DNA of 64,000 bases from Natrinema salsiterrestre (GTDB taxonomy: Archaea; Halobacteriota; Halobacteria; Halobacteriales; Natrialbaceae), in NCBI RefSeq assembly GCF_029502005.1, contig NZ_JAMQOT010000007.1:62001-126000 (forward strand). Reading direction: 5' to 3'. The notes under the pieces are model-generated. The model did no database searches and had not been told where the DNA came from. It worked only from the letters and a program-made list of their open reading frames with translations. The translations under genes and the position numbers were made by a program. This document shows positions 41,756 to 51,598 of this stretch, in pieces. Every line of letters starts with the position of its first letter. Positions within the stretch are counted from its first letter, which is position 1.

Positions 41756-42790
41756 TCAGTGGCTACTATCGTCGAGGAGGGCGGTCGCGGTCCCGGTCAG
41801 CAGCGTCTCGCCCTCGGTCGTTCGCGCCTCGAGTTCCGTCTCGACCGTCCCCGAATCGCGATCCACCTCGACGACGTCGCCGGTCGCGACGACGGTGTCG
41901 CCGGGGAAGACGCGCGACTGGAACCGCAGGCCGAAACTCGCGACGTCGGCGAGATCGAACCAGTCCGTGACGACCCGCGAGGCGATCCCGGCGGTGAACA
42001 TCCCCTGGCCGAAGACGCTCTCGTTGCCCGCGGCCGTCGCGTAGGGCTCGTCGTAGTGGATCGGGTTGAAATCGCCGCTCGCGCCCGCGTACTTGACGAA
42101 CTGTCGGCGCTCGAGGTCCTCGACGACGACCGTCGGGCCGGTGTCGCCGACCGCGAGGTCGTCGACCGTGCGGACGCGGTCGAACTCGTCGGTCGTGTCC
42201 GACGGCGCTGTCGACTCGGCGTCGGCGGCTCCGCCGTTCGTCGCTGCGTCGGTGTCGTTCTCGGGTTCGTCACTGCCGTCGCCCGCATCACCGTCGCCGT
42301 CGTCGACCGCCCCCTCCGTTTCGATCGCGGTCGATCGGTCGGTCAGGACGAGGTCGCCGTCCCGCGTTCGGTACTCGGTCTCGAAGACGGCGAAGGTCAT
42401 CGTTCCCGCGCGGCCGCCCTCGCGCTGGAAGACGTCCGCGAGGGTGGTCGTCCCCTCGAGGACGTCGCCGACGTAGATCGGGCGCTCGTACTCGTGGGCC
42501 TGCTCGCCGTGGAGGACGTACTCCGGCTGGAAGCCCAGATCGAAGCCCTTGCCCTCGACGTCGGCGGGCGTGTACCGCGGGAACCGGGCGACCTGCGTGT
42601 AGGTGAGCGGCGCGGGCACGCGGTCGTGGCCCCGTTCGGCGGCGGCCGTCCCGTCGCGGAAGACCGGATCGTCCGAGGTGATCGCTCGAGCGAACTCCTC
42701 GACCTTGCCGGGATCGATGCGGAACTCCTCGGCGGTGACCCGGGCGTCACCGACCATCGCCTCGAGCTCCGCGAGTGACTTATTCGGCAT
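41756..42790 (-). CDS. MaoC-type (R)-hydratase with two hot-dog domains
   Basis: 344 residues. The N-terminal half (PLTYTQVARFP, QPEYVLHGEQAHEYERPI) resembles a FAS1-like dehydratase domain and the C-terminal half (YAGASGDFNPIHYDEPYA with the catalytic Asp and His) a MaoC hydratase. They are joined by an acidic, disordered linker of about 45 residues. It would hydrate trans-2-enoyl-CoA, fitting the surrounding dehydrogenases and thiolase. The frame runs open to 42940 but the extra residues are Arg/Pro-rich and atypical. Confidence 0.87.
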   Translation of the reverse strand: MPNKSLAELEAMVGDARVTAEEFRIDPGKVEEFARAITSDDPVFRDGTAAAERGHDRVPAPLTYTQVARFPRYTPADVEGKGFDLGFQPEYVLHGEQAHEYERPIYVGDVLEGTTTLADVFQREGGRAGTMTFAVFETEYRTRDGDLVLTDRSTAIETEGAVDDGDGDAGDGSDEPENDTDAATNGGAADAESTAPSDTTDEFDRVRTVDDLAVGDTGPTVVVEDLERRQFVKYAGASGDFNPIHYDEPYATAAGNESVFGQGMFTAGIASRVVTDWFDLADVASFGLRFQSRVFPGDTVVATGDVVEVDRDSGTVETELEARTTEGETLLTGTATALLDDSSH

Positions 42791-43392
42791 CGGTGTCCTC
42801 CGTGGCTCGAGCGGTCGCCGTCGGCTGTTCGGTCGGTGCGTCGGCGCGGTCTGGGAGTCCGTGGTGGCCGCGTTCCATTGCCACCACCGTTTGCACACGA
42901 CTGACATAACAGTACCCCTCTCGGGCGCTCCAATCGCCACTGGAACGATGTGACACTGATCGAAACGCCGTCATGTGATCGGGTATGCGGTGAATTTCGG
43001 TGACTACTGTCGTGATCGGGACTCTCGCTCGAGAGAGTCACCGGCCGGACACTACCGTCGAAACGGAAACGAGCGTCCTGCTATCGTGGCAACAGGGAGT
43101 GGCCACGCCCTCCCCAACCGATTCGGTCAGTCACGTCCGTTCCTTCCCTCATCCACTGGAAGACGCTCCGCGCCTTCCAAGCCTTCGCTCACGAAGTTCG
43201 CGAAGACCTCGCGCAATTTCGGCCCGCGTCTCACTCGTCGTTCGACGCGGTCCAGCGCGCGCCACCGCACGGCGGATGGTCGAATAGCTTATACCGGCGG
43301 TCGATGAACCCGTAGACGCTCATGGCAGTGACTATCACACTCGGCTCGAGCGAACGGTCAGTCGAACGCGCTGCGATCGCGGAGGGACGGCG
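42791..43392. other. Intergenic region containing dispersed repeat B
   Basis: About 600 bp between divergent genes. Repeat copy B occupies 43087-43217. The rest holds a promoter zone for the SDR (43250-43390, tataccggcgg near 43290) and no credible ORF. Confidence 0.5.
43087..43217 (-). repeat. Dispersed intergenic repeat, copy B
   Basis: Opposite-orientation homologue of 3495-3620. In plus coordinates the variable stem is tggaag (43157-43162) with cttcca (43174-43179): both sides differ from copy A while pairing is maintained. In one minus-strand frame it encodes LREVFANFVSEGLEGAERLP before a stop. Confidence 0.7.
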
Positions 43393-44166
43393 ATGACGAC
43401 CGCCCAGTTCGGCGTCGACGGGGAGACCGTAATCGTGACCGGCTCCTCGAGCGGGATCGGGAAGACGATCGTCGAGCGGTTCGCCGCCGACGGTGCGAAC
43501 GTCGTCGTCACGTCTCGGGACATCGATAACGTCGAGCCGGTCGCCGAGGCGATCAACGAGAGCGAGCGGCCGGGCGAGGCGATCGCGATCGAATGCGACG
43601 TGACGGATCGGGAGGCGGTCCAGCGGCTCGTCGACGAGACGGTCGATGAATTCGGCGGCCTCGACGTCCTGATCAACAACGCGGGGGCGAGCTTTCAGGC
43701 CCCGCCCTCGGAGATCAGCGAGAACGGGTGGAAGACCATCGTCGACATCAACCTCCACGGCACGTTCCACTGCTCGCAGATCGCCGTCGAGCACATGCGC
43801 GACAACGGCGGCGGCCGGATCGTCAACTTCGCCAGCGTGGCGGGCACCCGGGGCTCGCGGTCGATGAGCCACTACGGGGCGGCCAAGGCCGGCGTCGTCA
43901 ACTTCACCACCTCCGTCGCGGCCGACTGGGCCGAAGACGGGATCTGGGTCAACTGCATCGCACCCGGGCTCGTCGCGACCGAAGGCGTCCGCACCCAGAT
44001 GGGCGTCGAGGACGACGCCGACGAGATCGCCCGCACCACGCCCGACCGAACTATCGGCAAGCCCGAGGAGGTCGCCGATCTCGCACAGTTCCTCGCCAGC
44101 CCCGCCTCCTCGTACATGGTCGGCGAAACGGTCACGATCAAGGGAATACCGCGCCTCGAGGAGTAA
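43393..44166 (+). CDS. Short-chain dehydrogenase/reductase
   Basis: 257 residues with TGSSSGIGK, NNAG, NFASVAGTRG and YGAAK. It carries a C-terminal IKGIPRLEE end common in haloarchaeal SDRs. Likely a 3-hydroxyacyl-CoA dehydrogenase or similar NAD(P)H step. The acyl-CoA ligase follows 129 bp downstream on the same strand, with its own promoter (catatatttttcagg). Confidence 0.88.
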   Translation: MTTAQFGVDGETVIVTGSSSGIGKTIVERFAADGANVVVTSRDIDNVEPVAEAINESERPGEAIAIECDVTDREAVQRLVDETVDEFGGLDVLINNAGASFQAPPSEISENGWKTIVDINLHGTFHCSQIAVEHMRDNGGGRIVNFASVAGTRGSRSMSHYGAAKAGVVNFTTSVAADWAEDGIWVNCIAPGLVATEGVRTQMGVEDDADEIARTTPDRTIGKPEEVADLAQFLASPASSYMVGETVTIKGIPRLEE

Positions 44167-44295
44167 CGCGGCGACCGCTTGCTTCGAGGATCCCGTCCCG
44201 AGTCTTCGTCTGCGCCGACGGGACGAGCGCCAGAACCTGTTCCCTGATACCAGTACCCATATATTTTTCAGGTCGAGCGACAAACCACGGGCAAC

Positions 44296-45873
44296 ATGGA
44301 ACTCGATATCGTCTCCGCGGAGACGCTTTTGGAGCCGCCCTACGACGGGAACGTCGCCAACTTGCTCGAGCGATCGATCGCGGAACAGCCGGACGCGGTC
44401 GCGATCGAACACGCCGGCGAGACGATCACCTACCGGGAGTTCGGGGATCGCGTCGCGCGGTTCGCGAACGGGCTCCGGGAACTCGGTCTCGAGGCCGGTG
44501 ATCGGGTCGGCGTCTACATGCCCAACGGAATTCCCTTCTGTACCGTGATCTGGGCCTGCTGTCGCGCCGGCGTGATCGCGAGCCCGCTGAACCCGGAGTA
44601 CCGCCGCCGCGAGATCGAGTATCAACTCGACGACGTCGACGCCGAGGCGGTGATCGTCGCGGGCGACGCTAACGACTACGTCGTCGAGGCCGTGGCGGGC
44701 CTCGAGGCGAAGATCGTCAGCGCGACGCCGGGGGGCGACCACGCGTCACTGCCGGATCTCGCTAGCGACGCGAACGCCGCCGTCGCCGACCGCGAGGACG
44801 ACGACGTCCTCCTCCAGCCCTACACCTCGGGGACCACCGGCAAGCCCAAGGGCGTCCTGCTGACCCACCGCAACTTCCGGGTCCAGATCGCACAGAGCGT
44901 CTCGAGTTACAGCGCCGGGCCGATCGAGGGAGACGGCATCATCGTCCTCCCGATGTACCACATCACGGGGATGATACAGATGATGGCGTCGCTCTGTGCC
45001 GGTCGGACACTGCACCTGCTCCGGCCCGATCAGTGGGACCCCGAGCGGGTGCTCGCCAAACTCGACGAGCACGATATTCCGGCCTTTACCGGCGTCGCCG
45101 CGATGTTCGTCGATCTGCTCGAGGCCTACGAGCCGGACGAGCACGACCTGTCGACGCTCATCAAGGCGGGGCAGGGCGGGGACAAGCTCCCGAAACCCAC
45201 TCAGGAGCGCTTCGAGGAGGCGTTCGGCGTCCCGCTCTCGGAGGGGTACGGGCTGACGGAGACGACCGCGACGTCCCATACGATCCGGTGGTCCTCGCTC
45301 GGCAACAGGCCCGGCAGCGTCGGGCAACCCGTCGGCCACACGCGCTCGAAGGTCGTCGACGAGGACGGGAACGAGGTCGGTCCCGGCGAAGAGGGCGAGA
45401 TCCTCATCGCCGGCCCGCAGGTCATGAAGGGGTACTACGAGAACCCCGAGGCGAACGAGGCGGTCTTCACCGAGGACGGCTACTTCCGCACCGGCGACAT
45501 CGGGACGCGGGACGCGGACAACTACTACTACATCAAGGGCCGCGAGAAGGAGATGATCCTGACCGCGGGCTACAACGTCTACCCCCGCGAGATCGAGGAT
45601 CTGCTCTACGAACACCCTGACATCCACGAGGCGGCGGTCTTCGGCCTCCCCGACGACCGACGGGGCGAGACCGTCGCCGCCGCGATCACGCCGAAAGCGG
45701 GCGCGGACCTGACCGAGGACGACGTCGAGGCGTACGTGCTCGACGAACTCGCACCGTACAAACACCCGCGGGTCGTCGAGATCCGTCCCGAGCTCCCGAA
45801 GACGGGGAGCGGCAAGATCCGCAAGACGACGCTGAAAGACGAGTTTCTCGAGGAACGCGGCATCGAATCGTGA
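44296..45873 (+). CDS. Acyl-CoA/AMP ligase
   Basis: 525 residues. ATP loop LLQPYTSGTTGKPKGVLLTH, SEGYGLTETTATSH, GYFRTGDIGTRD and catalytic Lys in TGSGKIRKTT. A distinct paralogue of the ligase at 39976. Typical of haloarchaeal long-chain or aromatic acid-CoA ligases. An MFS transporter follows 42 bp after the stop, suggesting import and activation in one transcript. Confidence 0.92.
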   Translation: MELDIVSAETLLEPPYDGNVANLLERSIAEQPDAVAIEHAGETITYREFGDRVARFANGLRELGLEAGDRVGVYMPNGIPFCTVIWACCRAGVIASPLNPEYRRREIEYQLDDVDAEAVIVAGDANDYVVEAVAGLEAKIVSATPGGDHASLPDLASDANAAVADREDDDVLLQPYTSGTTGKPKGVLLTHRNFRVQIAQSVSSYSAGPIEGDGIIVLPMYHITGMIQMMASLCAGRTLHLLRPDQWDPERVLAKLDEHDIPAFTGVAAMFVDLLEAYEPDEHDLSTLIKAGQGGDKLPKPTQERFEEAFGVPLSEGYGLTETTATSHTIRWSSLGNRPGSVGQPVGHTRSKVVDEDGNEVGPGEEGEILIAGPQVMKGYYENPEANEAVFTEDGYFRTGDIGTRDADNYYYIKGREKEMILTAGYNVYPREIEDLLYEHPDIHEAAVFGLPDDRRGETVAAAITPKAGADLTEDDVEAYVLDELAPYKHPRVVEIRPELPKTGSGKIRKTTLKDEFLEERGIES

Positions 45874-45915
45874 GCCACTTGTACGCGAGCGTACGAATCG
45901 GTGACTATCGCTCGA

Positions 45916-47208
45916 ATGTCTGACCAGCCCTCCTATTCGACGGCCGAGATACGGACGATCGCGCTCGCAGTCATCGCCGGCGTCTTCTTCGGCGGTGTCG
46001 CGACGGGGGTCGCCTTTCCGACGCTACCGCTGCTCGACGAGAAACTCGTGATCAGCGCCGTCATGCTGAGCGTGATCCTCTCGGCCAATCGGATCGCGCG
46101 ATTGTTCATGAACACGCCGGCCGGGACGATCATCGACCGGGTGGGCGCGCGGAAACCGATGATCTTCGGGCTGTTCACCCAGGCGTTGGCTCCCTTCGGG
46201 TACGTCGTCGGCCTCCACACGCCGCCGACCGATCTCGGCACGGTGCCGCTGCTCGGCGACGTGTCGCTCCCGGGCGTCGTCTTCGTCCTGGCCCGGCTGT
46301 TCTGGGGCGTCGGCAGCGCGTTCGTCTTCATCGGCGCGTTCGCGACGATCACGTACGTCACGACGTCGGACAACCGGGGCCGGTGGGTCGGCTATATGCG
46401 CGGCGGCCAGTCGCTCGGCTTCCCGACGGGTCTCGTCGTCGGCGGGCTCCTGACCGATCTCGCCAGCATGCAGACCGCGTTTCTCACTGCCGGCGTGCTC
46501 GCGCTGATCGCCGGCACCGTCGCCACGCTCGTCCTGCCGGACGTCCACGGCGGCGCCGAGGGCCGTGCCGCGAAGCTCCGGGAAGTCCCCTCCTTGCTCG
46601 CCGGCAACCCGACCGTCGTCCTGATCGGCTACGGTAACTTCACCGTGCGGCTCCTCTGGGGCGGCATCATCCTCTCGACGCTGGCCCGCTACGCCAGCGA
46701 CTCCGGCCTCGAGCTCTCGGTCCTCGGTGCGGCGGGCATTAGCGGCATCGTGATGGGACTCGGCGTGCTCACCGCGGGGTCGATGACGGTCGTCACCGGC
46801 TGGGTCTCGGACATGGTCGACGATCGGACGCTGCTGACGGTGCCCGCGTTCCTTGCGATGGGTGCGGGCTTCCTGATCATCGCCTACGTGCCGACGATCG
46901 AGGCGCTGCTCGGCGCGATCGTGCTCGTCGGGGGCGGGATGGGCGCCGCCGCACCGGCGATGCTCGCGATCATGGGCGATCTCACGCCCGGCGACGAACT
47001 CGGCCGAATGGGCGGGGTCTATCAGGTGATGGGCGACGTCGGACTCAGCCTCGGCCCGCTCGTCGCGATTCCGGCGGTCGATCTCTGGTTCGGCTACCAG
47101 CTGACGTACGTGCTCTGTGCCGCGCTCGTCTTGAGCTGCCTGACGATCGTCTCGCTCCCGCTGTTGCGGAACCCCGAGGTCTCGAGAGCGGGCGTGAAAG
47201 CGGACTAG
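45916..47208 (+). CDS. Major facilitator superfamily transporter
   Basis: 430 residues from MSDQPSYSTAE; a GTG at 45901 is an alternative. Twelve helices, loop RIARLFMNTPAGTIIDRVGARKPM between helices 2 and 3 (motif A). Adjacent to the acyl-CoA ligase on the same strand, so probably imports an organic acid. Substrate unknown. Confidence 0.85.
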   Translation: MSDQPSYSTAEIRTIALAVIAGVFFGGVATGVAFPTLPLLDEKLVISAVMLSVILSANRIARLFMNTPAGTIIDRVGARKPMIFGLFTQALAPFGYVVGLHTPPTDLGTVPLLGDVSLPGVVFVLARLFWGVGSAFVFIGAFATITYVTTSDNRGRWVGYMRGGQSLGFPTGLVVGGLLTDLASMQTAFLTAGVLALIAGTVATLVLPDVHGGAEGRAAKLREVPSLLAGNPTVVLIGYGNFTVRLLWGGIILSTLARYASDSGLELSVLGAAGISGIVMGLGVLTAGSMTVVTGWVSDMVDDRTLLTVPAFLAMGAGFLIIAYVPTIEALLGAIVLVGGGMGAAAPAMLAIMGDLTPGDELGRMGGVYQVMGDVGLSLGPLVAIPAVDLWFGYQLTYVLCAALVLSCLTIVSLPLLRNPEVSRAGVKAD

Positions 47209-47325
47209 CGCTCGGCGGGGGAGCCGTCGACCGACGCGCTGATTCGATCGCCGGCGAGAATCACGGGGCGCGACCGAGCGCCGTTTGGGGAAGCTTTGAT
47301 AGCCGGCGACGCCTATTGTCACACA

Positions 47326-48864
47326 ATGACTCGCATACAGGGAACGGCGGCCCGCGTCCGTCCGTGGCTCCCCGCGGTCGTCGTGGCGCTGGCCGCGGGA
47401 GTCGCCGCCGTTGGGGGATCGTACCTCTCCGTCGGCCGACGGCCGGCGTTCGTCGCGACGCCGATCGACAGAGTCGTCGTGACGGTCAGTCCCGAGGCGC
47501 TCGTGACGTTCGCGATCACCGAGCTGGGGACCCTCGGCCATCGATTGGCGTTCCTGACGGCCATCGCACTCACGTGCATCCTTTTCGGACTGGTCGCGTT
47601 GCCCGGCGTGGTACTCCTCCGGGGCCGCGGCCCGGTTCCCGTCGTGTCGTCTCTCCGAGGTGGCAGGCCCGCCGTCGGCGTGGTCGCGGGGACGCTGCTG
47701 CCCGGTGCGATCGCGTACGGAGTAACGGGGTCGCCGGTGTCGAGTGCCGGCACCGCGGCGGGGGCCGGTCTCGTCCTGCTGGCAACGGCCGGAACGGCCG
47801 AACTCGTCGCGGGTGAGGACGTCACCCTCGAGTCGCTCGGCCGGCGGCGCGTTCTCGGAGCCGTCGGATCGGCGATCGGCGTGAGCGCGCTCGGCCTCCT
47901 CGTTCGCGGCACCGGCGAGGAACCGTTCCCCTCCGGCCTCGAGATCCCCGAGGACGCTCGGCCCGCGGTTCGAGAGTCACTCGCACAGGCGGAAGACCGG
48001 TCGCTCGCCGTCGAGGGACTCGAGCCGCTGGTGAGCACGGACTTCTACGAGGTCGACATCGCCAACGTGAATCCCGCCGTCGACCGCGCGGAGTGGTCGC
48101 TCTCGATCACGGGGGCCGTCGAGGAGGAGGCGGAGTACGACGCCGCGGACATCGAGGACATGGCGCTCGAGGACCGGTTCGTCACGCTGCGGTGCGTCGG
48201 CGACCAGCTCAACGGCCGGCAGATGGACACCGCCCTCTGGAGCGGCGTGCCGGTCCGACGGCTCCTCGAAGCGGCGAATCCCGACGGCGACCGCGTCGTC
48301 CTGCACGGTGCCGACGGCTACTACAACGAGTTCCCGCTCGAGGCGCTGTGGCCGGGGCTGTTGGCGTACCGGATGAACGGTCGCCCGCTGCCGCGAGCCC
48401 ACGGCGCTCCGCTGCGCGCGCTCGTCCCGGGCCACTGGGGCGAGATCAACGTGAAGTGGCTCACCGAGATCGAGGTTCGCGATGAGGACACCATGGGCTA
48501 CTGGGAGTACCGCGGCTGGCACGGCACGGGTCCGGTCGAGACGGTCGCGAAGCTCTGGCAGGTCAACCGTCTCGGCGGCGGCCGCTTCGAGGTCGCCGGT
48601 CACGCGTACGCCGGTACCAGGGGTATCGAGGCGGTCGAGGTCTCGACCGACGGCGGCGACACCTGGGTCGCCGCCGAACTGTCCGAGCCACTTCCGGGAG
48701 AGGACGTCTGGCGGCAGTGGCGCCGCGAATACGGGGCGACCGGGACGCACGAGGTGATCGTCCGGGCCCGCGACGGCAACGGGGACCTCCAGATCCCCGA
48801 GGAGGACGGTCCGAAACCCGACGGCGCGACGGGTTGGGTTTCGAAAACTGTCGGGTCGCAGTGA
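47326..48864 (+). CDS. Sulfite oxidase-like molybdopterin oxidoreductase with membrane anchor
   Basis: 512 residues. About five hydrophobic segments span residues 10-190; the rest is a sulfite oxidase-type domain with the molybdenum-binding Cys in TLRCVGDQLNGRQMD, HGADGYYNEFPLEALW and a C-terminal dimerisation domain (GGRFEVAGHAYAGTRG). Such enzymes take electrons from, or give them to, small sulfur or nitrogen compounds or protein Met-sulfoxide. No Tat signal in front of the cofactor domain, so the topology is uncertain. Start at 47326 by fit. Confidence 0.8.
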   Translation: MTRIQGTAARVRPWLPAVVVALAAGVAAVGGSYLSVGRRPAFVATPIDRVVVTVSPEALVTFAITELGTLGHRLAFLTAIALTCILFGLVALPGVVLLRGRGPVPVVSSLRGGRPAVGVVAGTLLPGAIAYGVTGSPVSSAGTAAGAGLVLLATAGTAELVAGEDVTLESLGRRRVLGAVGSAIGVSALGLLVRGTGEEPFPSGLEIPEDARPAVRESLAQAEDRSLAVEGLEPLVSTDFYEVDIANVNPAVDRAEWSLSITGAVEEEAEYDAADIEDMALEDRFVTLRCVGDQLNGRQMDTALWSGVPVRRLLEAANPDGDRVVLHGADGYYNEFPLEALWPGLLAYRMNGRPLPRAHGAPLRALVPGHWGEINVKWLTEIEVRDEDTMGYWEYRGWHGTGPVETVAKLWQVNRLGGGRFEVAGHAYAGTRGIEAVEVSTDGGDTWVAAELSEPLPGEDVWRQWRREYGATGTHEVIVRARDGNGDLQIPEEDGPKPDGATGWVSKTVGSQ

Positions 48865-49120
48865 GCGCCGGACCGTCCTCGAGGGACGTCCCTCCGGGGA
48901 CGAAACCGGGCGTTCCGCCACGATCAGCCTCCGCTTCCTTTCCGTCCGATCGCGTCTCCGAACGTGGCCGAATCTGAATAACCGGAGAACATAGCCGTCA
49001 GAGTGAGCCACTGACTATCCGCCGCTTCTGAAAAAACCGCCGACATCCATGTGGAAAAAACATGAACGTTTATGTGGGTATGTAGGGATGATAGCAATGG
49101 ACAAGAGTCCTTGAGTACAG
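48865..49120. other. Intergenic gap with promoter for the ABC importer
   Basis: TATA-like gtttatgtgg near 49069-49078 precedes the substrate-binding protein gene. Confidence 0.35.
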
Positions 49121-50539
49121 ATGACACGGGACACTATCGATAGGCGTCGGGTGCTTACAGGTGCTGGTGTAGGAATCGCTTCAGCGATGGCGGGCTGCTT
49201 GGGTGGTGGTGGTGGCGACGAGGGTGACGGCGAAGTCCACTTCATCACCGACTACTACAACGACTCCTGGGAACCCCTCTGGGGCGACCTCGAGTCGGAC
49301 TTCGAAGAGCAGACTGACATCCAGATGAACATCGAGGAGGGCGGAATGTCCGGTACGCAGGAGGGCCGGCTGGCCCAGCTGATCCAGTCGGGCAACCCGC
49401 CGGACGCGAACACCTCCACGTTCGACCAGGTGGCCGACATCTGGGCGACCGACCAGCTCGAACCGGTCAACGACGTGGTCTCGGCGATCGAGGAGGTCAA
49501 CGGGGAGGTGATGACCGGCGGGGCGTTCCTCGGCGGCGACGACTACTATCAGGTCCCCCACGGCCAGTACATCTCGAACTTCCAGTACCGGGCGGACATC
49601 TACGACGATCTCGGGCTGGAGGAACCGGAGACGTTCCAGGACGTCCTCGACAACGCCCGAGCGATCGACGAGTCGGACGAACACGACGCGCGCGGCTACG
49701 GCCTGGCCGGGATGCCGACCGGCAAGAGCCAGGACGAGTTCCAGGTTCTCCTGTCGAGTGCCGGCGTCTCCGGGCTCGGGATCCGCTGGAGCGATCCCGA
49801 AGCGAGAGACGAACTCGAGGTATACTTCCCCGAAGAGGAGGTGACGATGGTCCTGCAGTACATGAAGGACCTCGCGCAGTACTCGCCGGACCCGACCAGC
49901 ATCGGCTGGGCCGAGTCGCTCGGCGGGTGGGTCCAGGGCCAGTACGCTCAGTGTTACCACCTCAACGCCTGGCCGGTCGGTGTCACCGCGCTCACGGCCG
50001 AGGCCAACGACAGCGACGCCCTGCGCGGGCTGGCCGAGGCCACCCAGATTAGGGCGTATCCGACCTGGAGCGAGATCGACAAGGAAGAGAACTGGCTCTC
50101 CTCCCCGGCCCCCGACGGCTACCACCTCTTCGCGAGCGCGGAGAACACGTCGGAGGCCAAGGAGTGGTTCGAGTGGCTCTACGCCGACAGCATGGAGCGG
50201 ACGGTGAGCTTCTACGAGGCGGATCCGGGTCGGTTCCTGCCGACCTACGGCGACGTACTGGATTCCGACGCCTTCCAGAACCAGGGGATCATGGAGGCCC
50301 ATCCGCACCTGCTCGAGAAGCTCCAGTACGTCCAGGACGAGATCTGGGGCAACCACTACGCGAACGTCGACGAAGCCGACGTCTCCTCGCCGGAGGCGCT
50401 GTACATGCAGCGCCAGTGGTTCTACGGCGAGATGGTCAACCGAGTGGTCACCGACTCCAATAGCGTCCAGGAGGCCTACGAGTGGGGCCGCGGCCAACTC
50501 GAGGAGGCTCTCGCGGAGGCCAAAGAGCAGTTCTCGTAG
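49121..50539 (+). CDS. ABC importer substrate-binding lipoprotein (CUT1-like)
   Basis: 472 residues. Tat-type signal with lipobox, DRRRVLTGAGVGIASAMAG then CLGGGGGDEGDG; the Cys would be lipid-modified and the protein tethered outside. The remainder is a periplasmic-binding-protein fold of the sugar/glycerol-phosphate type (VHFITDYYNDSWEPLW, TFDQVADIW, QVPHGQYISNFQYR). First gene of a four-gene import system. Confidence 0.88.
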   Translation: MTRDTIDRRRVLTGAGVGIASAMAGCLGGGGGDEGDGEVHFITDYYNDSWEPLWGDLESDFEEQTDIQMNIEEGGMSGTQEGRLAQLIQSGNPPDANTSTFDQVADIWATDQLEPVNDVVSAIEEVNGEVMTGGAFLGGDDYYQVPHGQYISNFQYRADIYDDLGLEEPETFQDVLDNARAIDESDEHDARGYGLAGMPTGKSQDEFQVLLSSAGVSGLGIRWSDPEARDELEVYFPEEEVTMVLQYMKDLAQYSPDPTSIGWAESLGGWVQGQYAQCYHLNAWPVGVTALTAEANDSDALRGLAEATQIRAYPTWSEIDKEENWLSSPAPDGYHLFASAENTSEAKEWFEWLYADSMERTVSFYEADPGRFLPTYGDVLDSDAFQNQGIMEAHPHLLEKLQYVQDEIWGNHYANVDEADVSSPEALYMQRQWFYGEMVNRVVTDSNSVQEAYEWGRGQLEEALAEAKEQFS

Positions 50540-50644
50540 TCGGTCTCGGACGGGCCGGCTCTTCGTTTGATCGCGTTCGTGCAGGGCGAATCGGGTATGA
50601 ATAACCGTGAGATTAACAAGCATAGATGCAGAGGAGACGTATAT

Positions 50645-51598
50645 ATGGCTGGTGAGACTGGAGAAACGATTCGACCTCGCAGGGAGTTCATCCCGTGGGA
50701 CGATCTCCCCGTGGAGCGGGAGACCGTCGTCGGGATCGGGACGGTACTCCCCGTCGTCGTACTGTACGTACTCATTGCGGTGCTTCCGATCGCCTTCGCG
50801 TTCTGGGCATCGTTACACAACGTTCACACGCTAAACCCGGTGTGGGAGTGGGCCGGCCTCGGTAACTATCGCGAGGTCCTGAACCTCTCCACGTTCCGGG
50901 GGTCGCTGATACGCGGTATCATCTACATGGTCGGCAGCACGATCGTACAGCTCGCCGTCGGCCTCTGGATGGCGCTCGTGTTGAATCGCGTCACGCGCGG
51001 GCAGAAGCTTCTGACCGCGGTGGTCTTCACGGCGTATCTGATCCCGACGATCATCGTTTCGCTGATCGCGCTTCGGGTGTTCGATCCGCAGGGAGGCGTG
51101 TTCCAGATGATCGGCGCCGAGTGGCTCAGTCTGTGGGAGGCCCGGGAAGCCCCGTTAGGATCACAGACGTGGGCGATGCCGCTTTTGATCCTCATCGGCA
51201 GCTGGAAGTTCTCCGTCTTCATCACGATCTTCACGCTCGCGCAGCTGCGGGCGATTCCCAACCGCTTCTACGAAGCGGCGAAGGTCTGCGGCGCGAACCG
51301 GTGGCAGATGTTCCGGGACATCACGTTCCCGCGCATCATGGGGATCATCCTGGTCGTCGTCCTGCTCCGGTCGATCTTCATGTTCAACAAGTTCGACATC
51401 ATCTGGCAGCTCACGCAGGGCGGCCCCGGTAACGCGACGACCACGCTCCCCGTGCTCGCCTACAAGACGGTCTACACCGATCAGGCGTACGGACTCGCGA
51501 ACGCGATCTCCGTCGTCATGTTCCTCTTCCTGTTCGTGGCGGCTGTCGCCTACTTCAAACTCTTCAATCCGAGCGAGGAGGTGGAGACGACCACATGA
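50645..51598 (+). CDS. ABC importer permease, MalF/UgpA-like
   Basis: 317 residues, six helices. The EAA loop EAAKVCGANRWQMFRDITFP contacts the ATPase. ATG at 50645 chosen; a start at 50567 lies in AT-rich leader. The 4-bp overlap with the next permease (51595) shows tight coupling. Confidence 0.88.
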   Translation: MAGETGETIRPRREFIPWDDLPVERETVVGIGTVLPVVVLYVLIAVLPIAFAFWASLHNVHTLNPVWEWAGLGNYREVLNLSTFRGSLIRGIIYMVGSTIVQLAVGLWMALVLNRVTRGQKLLTAVVFTAYLIPTIIVSLIALRVFDPQGGVFQMIGAEWLSLWEAREAPLGSQTWAMPLLILIGSWKFSVFITIFTLAQLRAIPNRFYEAAKVCGANRWQMFRDITFPRIMGIILVVVLLRSIFMFNKFDIIWQLTQGGPGNATTTLPVLAYKTVYTDQAYGLANAISVVMFLFLFVAAVAYFKLFNPSEEVETTT

